A DNA stretch of 64,000 nucleotides from Erythrobacter donghaensis (GTDB lineage: Bacteria > Pseudomonadota > Alphaproteobacteria > Sphingomonadales > Sphingomonadaceae). This document shows, one piece after another, positions 35,631 through 43,827 of this stretch. Under the pieces are notes generated by a model. That model saw only the letters and a list, made by a program, of their open reading frames with translations, was not told where the DNA came from and did not search any database. The position numbers and the translations under genes are program-made. Within the stretch, counting starts at the first letter, position 1, and each line of letters begins with the position of its first letter. The stretch spans positions 847,944-911,943 of the forward strand of contig NZ_MUYG01000011.1 of assembly GCF_002155425.1 (NCBI RefSeq). The letters run 5' to 3'.

Positions 35631-36159
35631 GCGGTGGCCTGGCATCATCGCCGCAGCCCTGCTGGTGCTCGCACCTGCGGCTGCGCTGGCACAAGGGACA
35701 CCGCCGCGCGAGCATGACAAGCCGCGCGAGATGGAAAACACCCACTGGTTCACCAAGACACCGCGCCGCGACACGCCGTTGCAGAACTTCCGCTTCGAAG
35801 TGAAGGTGACGGGCGGGGATCGGCTGCTGTGGGCGGGCGACCTCTACCTTTCGGAGTATGAGGGCGCCCGCTTCGAGACCGATTTGCAGGACATCAACCC
35901 GGCCTGCAGTTACGAGGAACGCCGCAAGGTTTCGCGCAACAGCGCGCTGGTGCTGACGCTGAAGTCCTTCGACACGACCGACAGTTATAGCTTCTGGCTG
36001 CGGACCTATTGGGAACATCGCCTGCCGCAGTGCGGCGAAGTGCGCAGCGCGATTGCCTGGCTCAGTGTGCCCGTAGAGATCGCGGAGGGAGAGACCCGGA
36101 CCCTTGAAGGCGATTCCGGACTGCGCGTGCAATTGACGCGGAGGCCTTGGCCCGAATGA
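35605..36159 (+). CDS. Exported hypothetical protein, second of a paralogous pair
   Basis: A 184-residue protein starting at GTG 35605, with AAAGGGG upstream, inside the 3' end of the preceding gene. A signal peptide (WPGIIAAALLVLAPAAALAQ) is followed by a mature part with RLLWAGDLYLSEYEGARFET and DINPACSYEERRKVSRNSAL, clearly related to the first protein (shared L-W-A-G-D-L and D-x-N-x-x-C). Another cysteine lies in LPQCGEV. Both end in a similar EGDSGLRVQL / EGERGLRVEL tail. Function unknown; the gene ends at the base before the antiporter stop codon. Confidence 0.72.
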   Translation: MSNLCAYLERWPGIIAAALLVLAPAAALAQGTPPREHDKPREMENTHWFTKTPRRDTPLQNFRFEVKVTGGDRLLWAGDLYLSEYEGARFETDLQDINPACSYEERRKVSRNSALVLTLKSFDTTDSYSFWLRTYWEHRLPQCGEVRSAIAWLSVPVEIAEGETRTLEGDSGLRVQLTRRPWPE

Positions 36160-37941
36160 TCAGGCCTCGGCCCCGCGTTCCTGCAGACTGGCGGTCTTGA
36201 GCTTCGGCTTCTCGCTGAGCCCCCCGTCACGCTCCAGCTGTTCGCGGAATTCGTCGCGTTTGGCATGGATCGAGGCGATCACAGGGCCCATCGCAACGCC
36301 GATATCGACCAGCACCGCCTCAGACAGCTGGAGCGAGCTTTCCAGTGTTTCGGGCACCGCATGGCTGGCGCCTGCGCGGTACATCGCGGCGGCGTGATCG
36401 GTGTCGCGCGCGCGGGCGACGATCAGCAGATCAGGATAGGTCTGACGCAGCTTGGCAACGAGGCGCTGGGCGAGCACGGGCTCGTCCATCGTCAGCACCA
36501 CCGCAGGCGCGGTCTCGACCCCCAGCTTGGTCAGCGCATCGCCGCGCGCGGCATCGCCGAAGGTCGCGCGGTAGCCGTGGCGCCGGGCGCTGGCGATCAG
36601 ATCGGGGTTGGTGTCGATCATGACATAGGGCTTGCCGTGGGCCTGCATCATGTCGGCAATCAGCCGGCCGACGCGGCCGCCGCCGACGATGATGGTGCGC
36701 GGTTCGTCGCTGTTGCCGATCACGGTGTTCTCGGCCACGCCATCGACTTGCCGCGCCAGCACCTGGCCGAGCTTGGCCAGCACCGGGGTGACGGTAAGGC
36801 CGATGGCCGTGACGGTCTGCCAGAAGCGCGCGGATTCCTGATCAATGACCAGAGCGCTGGTAGCCGCCGCGAGCACGATCAGCGTGGTTTCGGAAGGACT
36901 CGCCATCAGCACGCCGGTCTCGGCCGCGGTGCCGCGCCGCGCGCCCATCAGGCGCAGCAGCACGCCGGTGACCAGCGCCTTGAACACCAGCACGCCAACA
37001 ACCGCCAGTGCGATGGCGCCGATTTCCGCGCCGATCGCCATCAGGTCGATGCTCATGCCCACGGTGATCAGGAACACGCCGAGGGCGAGACCCTTGAACG
37101 GCTCCATGATCAGCTCGACCTCGGTGTGATATTCGGTCTCGGCAATCAGGAGCCCGGCGATCAGCGCGCCGACGATGGGTGAGAGGCCGACCAGTGCTGT
37201 GGCAAGGCTCGCGCCGATCACCACCAGCAGCGAGGCGGCGAGGAACAGCTCGGGGCTCTTGGTGCGCGCGGCCTGCGCGAAGAGGCGGGGGAGGGCAAGC
37301 CGGCCCACCACCAGCAGGATCGCGATCACCAAGCCGCCCTGCCACAGTGTGGTGATGAGCCCCTCCCAGCCTTCGCCCTGCACATTCGGAGCAAGCGCAC
37401 CGAGGATGAAGATGATCGGGACGATCATGATGTCCTCGAACAACAGCATCGACAGCGCCGCGCGGCCCACCGGCGTGCGGGTGCCGCTGATTGGCAGGAC
37501 GATGGCAGTCGAGGAGAAGGCGAGCGCGAACCCCAGGGCCAGCGCCGCGGTCCAGCCGAGCATTCCGGTGAGGCCAAACAGCGCGGCCAGCGAGCTGCCG
37601 ATGATCAGCAGTTCCAGCGCGCCGAGGCCGAACACCAGCTTGCGCATCTGCCACAGGCGGTTGAAGCTCAGCTCCAGTCCGATCGCGAACAGCAGCAGCA
37701 CGATGCCGAAATCGGCGAAAGGCGTCAGCGATTCCGGCCTGCTGATGGTGACGTAAAAGAGCCAGGGTATTCGTTCGACCAGAGACCCGAGCCCATAGGG
37801 GCCGACCAGCACGCCGATCACGATGAAGCCGATGATCGGGGTGATGCGGAAGCGCGCGAAGACCGGAATCACGATCCCCGCCGCGCCGAGGATCACCAGC
37901 GCGTCGGACAGGAACGGGGAGAGGGTCAGTTCGCCAGCCAC
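36160..37941 (-). CDS. CPA2-family monovalent cation:proton antiporter with RCK (TrkA-N) domain
   Basis: A 593-residue protein of the KefB/KefC-like type. About 12 membrane helices occupy 1-385 (for example TPFADFGIVLLLFAIGLELS and LALGFALAFSSTAIVLPISG). They are followed by a cytoplasmic nucleotide-binding RCK domain (TIIVGGGRVGRLIADMMQAH and YVMIDTNPDLIASARRHG). It exchanges K+ or Na+ for protons and is probably gated by ligand binding to the RCK domain. A charged C-terminal tail follows. No partner quinone oxidoreductase (KefF/G type) is adjacent. Confidence 0.9.
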   Translation of the reverse strand: MAGELTLSPFLSDALVILGAAGIVIPVFARFRITPIIGFIVIGVLVGPYGLGSLVERIPWLFYVTISRPESLTPFADFGIVLLLFAIGLELSFNRLWQMRKLVFGLGALELLIIGSSLAALFGLTGMLGWTAALALGFALAFSSTAIVLPISGTRTPVGRAALSMLLFEDIMIVPIIFILGALAPNVQGEGWEGLITTLWQGGLVIAILLVVGRLALPRLFAQAARTKSPELFLAASLLVVIGASLATALVGLSPIVGALIAGLLIAETEYHTEVELIMEPFKGLALGVFLITVGMSIDLMAIGAEIGAIALAVVGVLVFKALVTGVLLRLMGARRGTAAETGVLMASPSETTLIVLAAATSALVIDQESARFWQTVTAIGLTVTPVLAKLGQVLARQVDGVAENTVIGNSDEPRTIIVGGGRVGRLIADMMQAHGKPYVMIDTNPDLIASARRHGYRATFGDAARGDALTKLGVETAPAVVLTMDEPVLAQRLVAKLRQTYPDLLIVARARDTDHAAAMYRAGASHAVPETLESSLQLSEAVLVDIGVAMGPVIASIHAKRDEFREQLERDGGLSEKPKLKTASLQERGAEA

Positions 37942-37972
37942 GCCAACCGCCTAGCGCGCGCAGGCTGCGCTG

Positions 37973-39613
37973 TCATCCGCCGCCTGCGCCGTGTGGGCCG
38001 ATTGGGCGCTTCTGCCCGGTGACGTGCTGCTCGCCGAGCGGGTCCTTGATGTTGCCGACCCGCTTGTCCCACTCGATCCGGTAAAGATCGAAACGCCGGT
38101 CGGCGAGGTTCATCACCGTGCCCTCGGCGCGCGCCCACTGCAGGTCGGCGAGGTTCACGTCGCTGATCGTCAGCGTCTCGACATTCTCCGAAGCCTCGGC
38201 CGCGATCCCGTCACGCGCGAAGGGGAAGTCGCAGGGGGTGAGGATGCAGGACTGCGCGTATTGGATGTCCATGTTGGCGACATTGGGCAGGTTGCCGACA
38301 TTGCCGCTCATCACGACGAAGCACTGGTTCTCGATCGCGCGCGCCTGCGAGCAATAGCGCACCCGCATATAGCCCTGGCGGCTGTCGGTGCAGAACGGCA
38401 CGAAGATGATCCGCGCGCCTTCGTCCACAAGCCGGCGGGCGAGTTCGGGGAATTCGCTGTCGTAGCAGATCAGCACGCCAATCGGGCCGCAGTCGGTGGG
38501 GATCGCGTCGATCGAATCGCCGCCCTTGATGTTCCACCAATAGGCCTCGTTCGGGGTCGGGTGGATTTTCTCCTGCGCGTGGATCGATCCGTCGCGCAGG
38601 CAGACATAGGCGACATTGTGGATGTCGCCATCGGGCATCCGGGTCGGGTGCGATCCGCCGATGATGTTGATGTTGTAGGCGAGCGCCATTTCCGAGAGGC
38701 GCTGGCGGATGCGCGGGGTGTAGTCGCTCAGTCGCTCGATGGCTTCCAGCGGGGTCAGCTCGCTCGGTTCGGCCGAGAGCAGCATCACCGTGAACATTTC
38801 CGGGAAGACGATGAAGTCCGCCTCGTAATCCGAGGCGACGTCGACGAAATATTCGACCTGCTTCATGAACTCGTCGAAGTCCTTCACCGCGCGCGCCTGC
38901 AGCTGGCAGGTGGCGATCCGCACGCTTTCGACATCGCGCGGCAGGCGGTGCTTGGGCGGCGCATCGCTGTCGACATAGGGGTTGCGCCAGATCATCCGCA
39001 CGGCATTGCCGCGGCTGGCCTTGTCCTCGGGCAGGTATTTGGGGAGGATTCCGGCAGGCTCGAAACCATTGGCAAGCTGGAAGCGCAGCACGGGATCGTG
39101 GATGCGGTTCTCGCTCACCAGTTCGAGATATTGCTCCGGGGTTTCGGCGCGATTGGACTTGCGGCGCTTGGCGCGGGCGTAGCCGGGCATCCGGCCGCCG
39201 AAGACGATCCCAGTGAGATCAAGCCGCTCGGCCAGCGCGCGGCGTTCTTCATAGAGACGGCGGCCCAGCCGGGTGCCGCGCACCGCCGGATCGACGCACA
39301 ATTCGTAGCCATAGAGCCAGTCCCCGGTCGGATCGTGGCGGCTGCCGAAGCCGTTGCCGGTGACCTCGTCCCAGGTGTGGTCCGACAGCGCGACGCGCTC
39401 GTCGAGCCGCATCGAAGCGCAGTAGCCGACCACCTCGCCATCGAAGAGCGCCACGAAGCAGCCTTCGGGGTAGTTGTTGATCTGGCCGCGGATTTCGCCC
39501 TGCGTATAGGCGGGCAGATCGTCATAGGCGCGGCGCACCAGATCGCCGATGGCGCGCACGTCCTTGAGCTTCGCCTGACGGATTTCGAGGCGCGCTTTCG
39601 GTCTGCTGGCCAT
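37973..39613 (-). CDS. Fused GNAT acetyltransferase - carbon-nitrogen hydrolase
   Basis: A 546-residue two-domain protein. Residues 8-215 are a GNAT fold (LCVDPAVRGTRLGRRLYEER is the acetyl-CoA loop). Residues 230-520 are a nitrilase-superfamily domain with the full catalytic triad: Glu272 in IVFPEMF, Lys349 in HAQEKIHP and Cys383 in GVLICYDSEFPE. This fused architecture is known in several proteobacteria, but the substrate is not established; amide hydrolysis coupled with N-acylation of a small metabolite is likely. It follows a hairpin that separates it from icd, and precedes the antiporter by 31 bases. Confidence 0.92.
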   Translation of the reverse strand: MASRPKARLEIRQAKLKDVRAIGDLVRRAYDDLPAYTQGEIRGQINNYPEGCFVALFDGEVVGYCASMRLDERVALSDHTWDEVTGNGFGSRHDPTGDWLYGYELCVDPAVRGTRLGRRLYEERRALAERLDLTGIVFGGRMPGYARAKRRKSNRAETPEQYLELVSENRIHDPVLRFQLANGFEPAGILPKYLPEDKASRGNAVRMIWRNPYVDSDAPPKHRLPRDVESVRIATCQLQARAVKDFDEFMKQVEYFVDVASDYEADFIVFPEMFTVMLLSAEPSELTPLEAIERLSDYTPRIRQRLSEMALAYNINIIGGSHPTRMPDGDIHNVAYVCLRDGSIHAQEKIHPTPNEAYWWNIKGGDSIDAIPTDCGPIGVLICYDSEFPELARRLVDEGARIIFVPFCTDSRQGYMRVRYCSQARAIENQCFVVMSGNVGNLPNVANMDIQYAQSCILTPCDFPFARDGIAAEASENVETLTISDVNLADLQWARAEGTVMNLADRRFDLYRIEWDKRVGNIKDPLGEQHVTGQKRPIGPHGAGGG

Positions 39614-39692
39614 GCGGATGTGTCCCTTTGCTGTTCTGGTTGACGAAGCGGATTGGTCTGTCAGTTGTTCCCGCAGCCGTGCCCGAAAGCGA

Positions 39693-39726
39693 GGAGGGCG
39701 GGCTGCCCGAAGACAGCCCGCCCTCC
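39693..39726 (-). terminator. Hairpin downstream of icd
   Basis: Perfect 12-base arms 39693-39704 and 39715-39726 (GGAGGGCGGGCT with its complement) surround a ten-base loop, 30 bases past the icd stop codon. On the minus strand the stem is followed by TCGCTTTC, a poor T-run, so termination is likely but not textbook. Confidence 0.7.
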
Positions 39727-39756
39727 GGTAATGCGTTCAGGCCCGCAGGCGAGGCA

Positions 39757-40980
39757 TCAGGCCCAGCTGGCCATTTCCGTTTCGAGGTTCTGGACGATCG
39801 TCTCGAAGAACTGCTCGGTGGTCTGCCATGCCTGACCCGGGCCGATCAGCAGCGCGAGATCCTTGGTCATGTAGCCCTTTTCGACCGTCTGCACGCAGAC
39901 CCGCTCGAGCGTTTCGGCGAACTTCACCACATCGGGCGTGTTGTCGAACTTGCCGCGATACATCAGGCCGCGGGTCCAGGCGAAGATCGAGGCGATCGGG
40001 TTGGTCGAGGTCGCCTTGCCCTGCTGGTGCTGGCGGTAGTGGCGGGTGACGGTGCCGTGCGCGGCCTCGGCCTCGACAGTCTTGCCGTCGGGCGAGAGCA
40101 GGACCGAGGTCATCAGGCCGAGCGAGCCGAAGCCCTGCGCCACGGTGTCCGACTGCACGTCGCCATCGTAGTTCTTGCATGCCCATACGAACTTGCCCGA
40201 CCACTTGAGCGCGGAGGCGACCATGTCGTCGATCAGGCGGTGTTCGTAGACCATGCCCTTTTCCTTGAACTTCTCGGCGAAGCCTTCGGTGTCGAAGACC
40301 TCCTGGAACAGATCCTTGAAGCGCCCGTCATAGGCCTTCATGATCGTGTTCTTGGTGGAGAGGTACACCGGCCAGCCGAGGTTCAAACCGTAGTTGAAAC
40401 TGGCGCGGGCGAAATCGCGGATCGAATCGTCGAGGTTGTACATCGCCATCGCGACGCCGGGGCTGGGGAAGTCGAACACGTCGAGATCGATCTTGGTGCC
40501 GTCCTCACCGTCGAACACCAGCCGCAGCTTGCCGGGGCCGGGGATGAGGGTGTCGGTGGCGCGATACTGGTCACCGAAGGCATGGCGGCCGACCACAATG
40601 GGGTCGGTCCAGCCCGGCACCAGCCGCGGCACGTTGTCGATCACGATCGGCTCGCGGAACACCACACCGCCAAGGATGTTGCGGATCGTGCCGTTGGGGC
40701 TCTTCCACATCTTCTTGAGGCTGAATTCCTCGACGCGCTGTTCGTCGGGGGTGATGGTGGCGCACTTCACGCCCACGCCATACTGCTTGATCGCATTGGC
40801 GGAATCGACCGTCACCTGATCGTCGGTCGCATCGCGGTTCTCGATCGAGAGGTCGTAATACTTCAGGTCAATGTCAAGGTAGGGCAGGATCAGCCTTTCG
40901 CGGATCCACTGCCAGATGATGCGGGTCATCTCGTCGCCGTCGAGCTCGACGACGGGATTGGTGACTTTGATTTTGTCCAT
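39757..40980 (-). CDS. icd: NADP-dependent isocitrate dehydrogenase
   Basis: A 407-residue enzyme of the TCA cycle making 2-oxoglutarate, CO2 and NADPH. It is the eukaryote-like (type II) subfamily common in alphaproteobacteria: [20 protein letters not shown] at the N-terminus, [19 protein letters not shown] for substrate binding, and [20 protein letters not shown] with the metal and NADP contacts. Length and both ends are typical. Upstream about 70 bases later come the terminator and tRNA-Val gene. Confidence 0.97.
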   Translation of the reverse strand: MDKIKVTNPVVELDGDEMTRIIWQWIRERLILPYLDIDLKYYDLSIENRDATDDQVTVDSANAIKQYGVGVKCATITPDEQRVEEFSLKKMWKSPNGTIRNILGGVVFREPIVIDNVPRLVPGWTDPIVVGRHAFGDQYRATDTLIPGPGKLRLVFDGEDGTKIDLDVFDFPSPGVAMAMYNLDDSIRDFARASFNYGLNLGWPVYLSTKNTIMKAYDGRFKDLFQEVFDTEGFAEKFKEKGMVYEHRLIDDMVASALKWSGKFVWACKNYDGDVQSDTVAQGFGSLGLMTSVLLSPDGKTVEAEAAHGTVTRHYRQHQQGKATSTNPIASIFAWTRGLMYRGKFDNTPDVVKFAETLERVCVQTVEKGYMTKDLALLIGPGQAWQTTEQFFETIVQNLETEMASWA

Positions 40981-41150
40981 GTGTGTTGCCCTATCCTTCT
41001 TGCCCCGTCTGGTGCGGGGCTAGGTGTGATCGACAGGAAGCTGTGTAAGATCCCGCGCGGGCTTTAGCAGAGGAGGGCGGGCTTGCAAGGGCAGGGGGTG
41101 CGAATGAAACGCATCAGCCCTTGCATAGGAATGCGCTTGGCCGGAGGCAC

Positions 41151-41177
41151 AAAAAAGCCCGCCGGAAGGGGCGGGCT
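41151..41177 (-). terminator. Rho-independent terminator after tRNA-Val
   Basis: On the minus strand an eight-base perfect stem (AGCCCGCC / GGCGGGCT, 41156-41163 with 41170-41177) with a six-base loop is followed directly by TTTTTT (41151-41156). It is 17 bases beyond the tRNA 3' end: a textbook intrinsic terminator. Confidence 0.9.
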
Positions 41178-41194
41178 GTTTCGTTTTTGTCCGG

Positions 41195-41269
41195 TGGTGG
41201 GCGTAGCAAGGATTGAACTTGCGACCCCTACGATGTCAACATAGTGCTCTACCACTGAGCTATACGCCC
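41195..41269 (-). tRNA. tRNA-Val (anticodon GAC)
   Basis: A 75-nt cloverleaf including encoded CCA. The acceptor stem is GGGCGTA with TACGCCC (7 bp), followed by discriminator A and CCA. The D-arm is GCTCAGTGGTAGAGC. The anticodon arm CTATG-TTGACAT-CGTAG reads GAC (valine GUC/GUU). The T-arm is GCAAG-TTCAATC-CTTGC. A strong terminator follows. No integrated element is seen at its 3' end. Confidence 0.96.
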
Positions 41270-41350
41270 GCACCATCGGACCGGCCCCATTGCGGGGCGG
41301 AGCGGCCCTTTATCGCAGCACCCTGCAAGGTGCAAGCGATTCGGAAAAAT

Positions 41351-41740
41351 CTATCGCCGGACCGCGTCGGCCTCTTCGAATACGCGCTCCACCTCCAGCA
41401 CCAGATCGCGCAGGTGGAAGGGCTTTGACAGCACCTTGGCGGCCGGCTGTTCACGGCTGGCGCGCAAGGACACGGCGGCAAAGCCGGTGATGAACATCAC
41501 CTTGGTGCGCGGGGAAATTTCGGCGCAGCGCTGGGCCAGCTCGATCCCGTCCATCTCAGGCATGACGATGTCCGAGAGCAGCAGATCGTAGTCGCCCGTC
41601 TCAAGCAACGGCACCGCATCCGTGCCGCGGTCCACCGCGCTGACGAAATAGCCAGCGTTGGTCAGCGCGCGTTCGAGATAGGTGCGCATCGCCTCTTCAT
41701 CTTCGGCAAGCAGAATGCGGGGGGTACGGGTCACGGTCAT
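41351..41740 (-). CDS. cpdR: Single-domain response regulator CpdR
   Basis: A 129-residue receiver domain without output domain. Acidic residues 13-15 (AEDEEAMRTYL), phospho-acceptor Asp57 in LLLSDIVMPEMDGIELAQRC, and Lys106 in VLSKPFHLRDLVLEVER are in place. The near-complete match to the CpdR pattern, including FITGFAAVSLRAS, makes the name secure. In Caulobacter unphosphorylated CpdR primes ClpXP for cell-cycle proteolysis and is phosphorylated through CckA-ChpT. The CckA gene lies 14 kb away in this window. Confidence 0.93.
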   Translation of the reverse strand: MTVTRTPRILLAEDEEAMRTYLERALTNAGYFVSAVDRGTDAVPLLETGDYDLLLSDIVMPEMDGIELAQRCAEISPRTKVMFITGFAAVSLRASREQPAAKVLSKPFHLRDLVLEVERVFEEADAVRR

Positions 41741-41869
41741 CGCGCGGCTGTAGCAGGCGCGGCTTAAGAAATCTTTGTGCTTGCGCCCGAATGCCTCCGG
41801 CGTGGTGCGGATTGCGGCTGCGATGAGGCTTTGACTCGCGCGCGCAAAGCCTTCAGCAAGGATGGCAGA

Positions 41870-42859
41870 ATGGCTCCTCTCTCGCGCCCTCCGTCCGACC
41901 TTCCGCCGCGCTTGCGCGCTTCGGTGAGCGGCGGGGTGGTGCCGGGGCTGGGTGAGGGGGCGGAAGGTGCGCCGGCCTTCACGCTGACCACTCCGCCGCG
42001 GCTCGCGCTACCGGTGCTGATCGCGGTGCCCCATGCAGGCCGCGCTTACCCGCCGCAGGTGACCGCACGGATGCGCGATGCGGCGCTGGCGCAATTGCGG
42101 CTGGAGGATCGCCTGGTCGACCGGCTGGGCGTCGCGATCGCGCGCGAGACAGGGGCGGCGCTGCTGGTGGCCCATGCCCCGCGCGCGCTGCTCGACCTCA
42201 ACCGCGCCGAAGACGATATCGACTGGGACATGATCGAAGGCGGACGGCCAGCCGACATCGAAGCGCCCGCCCCCGGCCAGCGCAGCAATGCGCGCGCGCG
42301 CAGCGGGCTGGGGCTGGTGCCGCGCCGCCTGCCGGGATCGGGCGAGATCTGGCGCGGGCGCTTGCCCGCAGACGAACTCGCCGCGCGGATCGAGGGCATT
42401 CACCGCGCCTATCACACCGTGCTGGCCGAGGCGCTGGAGCGGATTCGCGCGCAATGGGGCGCAGCGCTGCTGATCGACCTGCATTCCATGCCCCCGCTGC
42501 GCGCCGCCGAGGGTGAGGCGCGCGCGCCGGTCTTCGTGCTGGGCGACCGCTTCGGGGCGGCGTGCGACAACCGGCTGATGGGCCGGGCGCTCGCACATCT
42601 CGAGGCGCGCGGCGCGGCGGCGGCGCATAACCGGCCCTATTCGGGCGGCTATGTACTCGATCGCCACGGCGCGCCGCAAGCGGGCCGCCATGCGATGCAG
42701 ATCGAGGTGTGCCGCACGGCCTATCTCGACCGGCAGTTCGCTCAGCCGGGGCCGGGCCTGCCTGCCATCGCCGCTCTGCTGGCGACGCTCGTGCGCGAGC
42801 TCGGTGCGGAAACCGCGCTGCTGGGCGGGGCGGAGAGCCAGCGGCAGGCTGCTGAATAG
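41870..42859 (+). CDS. N-formylglutamate amidohydrolase family protein
   Basis: A 329-residue enzyme; ATG 41870 has AAGG eight bases upstream and the longer frame to 41777 is not supported. Conserved segments LPVLIAVPHAGRAYPP, LLVAHAPRALLDLNRAEDDI and ALLIDLHSMPPLR (with likely metal-binding His and Asp) and ASYVLDRHG-like GGYVLDRHGAPQAGRHAMQI match the HutG/FGase family, which hydrolyses N-formyl-L-glutamate or related N-formyl amino acids. No histidine-degradation genes are near, so another substrate is possible. It is divergent from cpdR. Confidence 0.85.
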   Translation: MAPLSRPPSDLPPRLRASVSGGVVPGLGEGAEGAPAFTLTTPPRLALPVLIAVPHAGRAYPPQVTARMRDAALAQLRLEDRLVDRLGVAIARETGAALLVAHAPRALLDLNRAEDDIDWDMIEGGRPADIEAPAPGQRSNARARSGLGLVPRRLPGSGEIWRGRLPADELAARIEGIHRAYHTVLAEALERIRAQWGAALLIDLHSMPPLRAAEGEARAPVFVLGDRFGAACDNRLMGRALAHLEARGAAAAHNRPYSGGYVLDRHGAPQAGRHAMQIEVCRTAYLDRQFAQPGPGLPAIAALLATLVRELGAETALLGGAESQRQAAE

Positions 42860-42880
42860 CCCCGACCTTTCGAATCGAAA

Positions 42881-42911
42881 CGGGCAGGCGGCCCTGCGGC
42901 CTGCCTGCCCG
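42881..42911. terminator. Bidirectional hairpin between two convergent genes
   Basis: Arms 42881-42889 (CGGGCAGGC) and 42903-42911 (GCCTGCCCG) are perfectly complementary, extended inward by two further pairs. It lies between the convergent ends of the N-formylglutamate amidohydrolase-like gene and the SapC-family gene, with no clear T-run either side. Confidence 0.6.
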
Positions 42912-42960
42912 TCGAATAGACTGCGCCGTAAGAGCCCACAGGCCCTTACTGCCATAGCGA

Positions 42961-43755
42961 TCAGTTCAGCGCCGGAGCGGGCGCGGCCTGACCCGGCGTC
43001 GGCACCTTGCCCTGCGCCAGCTGGCGCTCGAACAGGTTGCGCATCATGTTGAGCGAATAGAGGTGCGCATAGATCAGAGCGAGGATCCCGTTCTTCACGA
43101 GACCTTCCAGCGTGTCGGCCGGAAGCTCGCGCAGCTTGTTCTCGTCAACCATGCGGAAGCCGCGATAGACGAAGGGCGTGTCGGGCATGTCGTTGCGGGT
43201 GATCGCGATCTCGCCGTCGATCAGGATGTCGAGCTTGATCAGCTCGTCCATGAACAGCTTGGTGCGCTGACCGGCTTCCTCGAAGCGGCGGCAGAAATCG
43301 AGCACGCCTTGCACATATTCGGTCGGCTGACCGGCATCGTCGAACAGCGCGAGGCCCTCGTCGAAGGCACCCAGCAGGTTCGCGCTCGGATCGAAGCACA
43401 GCGACATGTCGTCAACGCCCTGCTGCAGCTTGGCGAGGATGAAGGGATAGCGCCGCGCGTAGGCGGGCAGGTAGATCGCCTCGTTGATCTTCATGTCATC
43501 GCCGACATAGGTGTTCACGCCTTCGTTGAGGCCGAACAGCGCGATCGGCAGCGGGCTTTCCCCGGCGGTGAACACGATCGGGAAGTGGCGCTGGGCATCG
43601 ACGAATTCGTCCGACGTCACCGGGATCGCGTGGGTGGTGGCAAGGTAGGCCGCGCTTTCCAGCGTCGCGGCTTTCCACTTGGCGTGGTCACGGCTGTTGA
43701 GCGGCAGAAGGTCCTTGTAGAACAGCGGAAGTTGCGGTTGCGGCGCGCTGGCCAT
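42961..43755 (-). CDS. SapC family protein
   Basis: A 264-residue soluble protein. The whole length fits the SapC family first noted with the Campylobacter surface-array operon: LFYKDLLPLNSRDHAKWK, a strand-rich centre with FPIVFTAGESPLPIALFGLN, and ILAKLQQGVDDMSLCFDPSA. No catalytic motif or signal peptide is apparent. The role in alphaproteobacteria is unknown; genes of this family are often near TonB receptors or oxygenases, none adjacent here. Confidence 0.88.
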   Translation of the reverse strand: MASAPQPQLPLFYKDLLPLNSRDHAKWKAATLESAAYLATTHAIPVTSDEFVDAQRHFPIVFTAGESPLPIALFGLNEGVNTYVGDDMKINEAIYLPAYARRYPFILAKLQQGVDDMSLCFDPSANLLGAFDEGLALFDDAGQPTEYVQGVLDFCRRFEEAGQRTKLFMDELIKLDILIDGEIAITRNDMPDTPFVYRGFRMVDENKLRELPADTLEGLVKNGILALIYAHLYSLNMMRNLFERQLAQGKVPTPGQAAPAPALN

Positions 43756-43827
43756 GACATCGGTCTCCGGTAATAAAGCGGTGGTTGATCCCCTCAGCGG
43801 ATCATCGCCCCGCCGAAAGCGCGCCCC

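Noticed and set aside
41195..41350. Integrated element at tRNA-Val
   Set aside because: Neighbours on both sides (icd, cpdR) are core genes and no duplicated tRNA 3' end or integrase is present.
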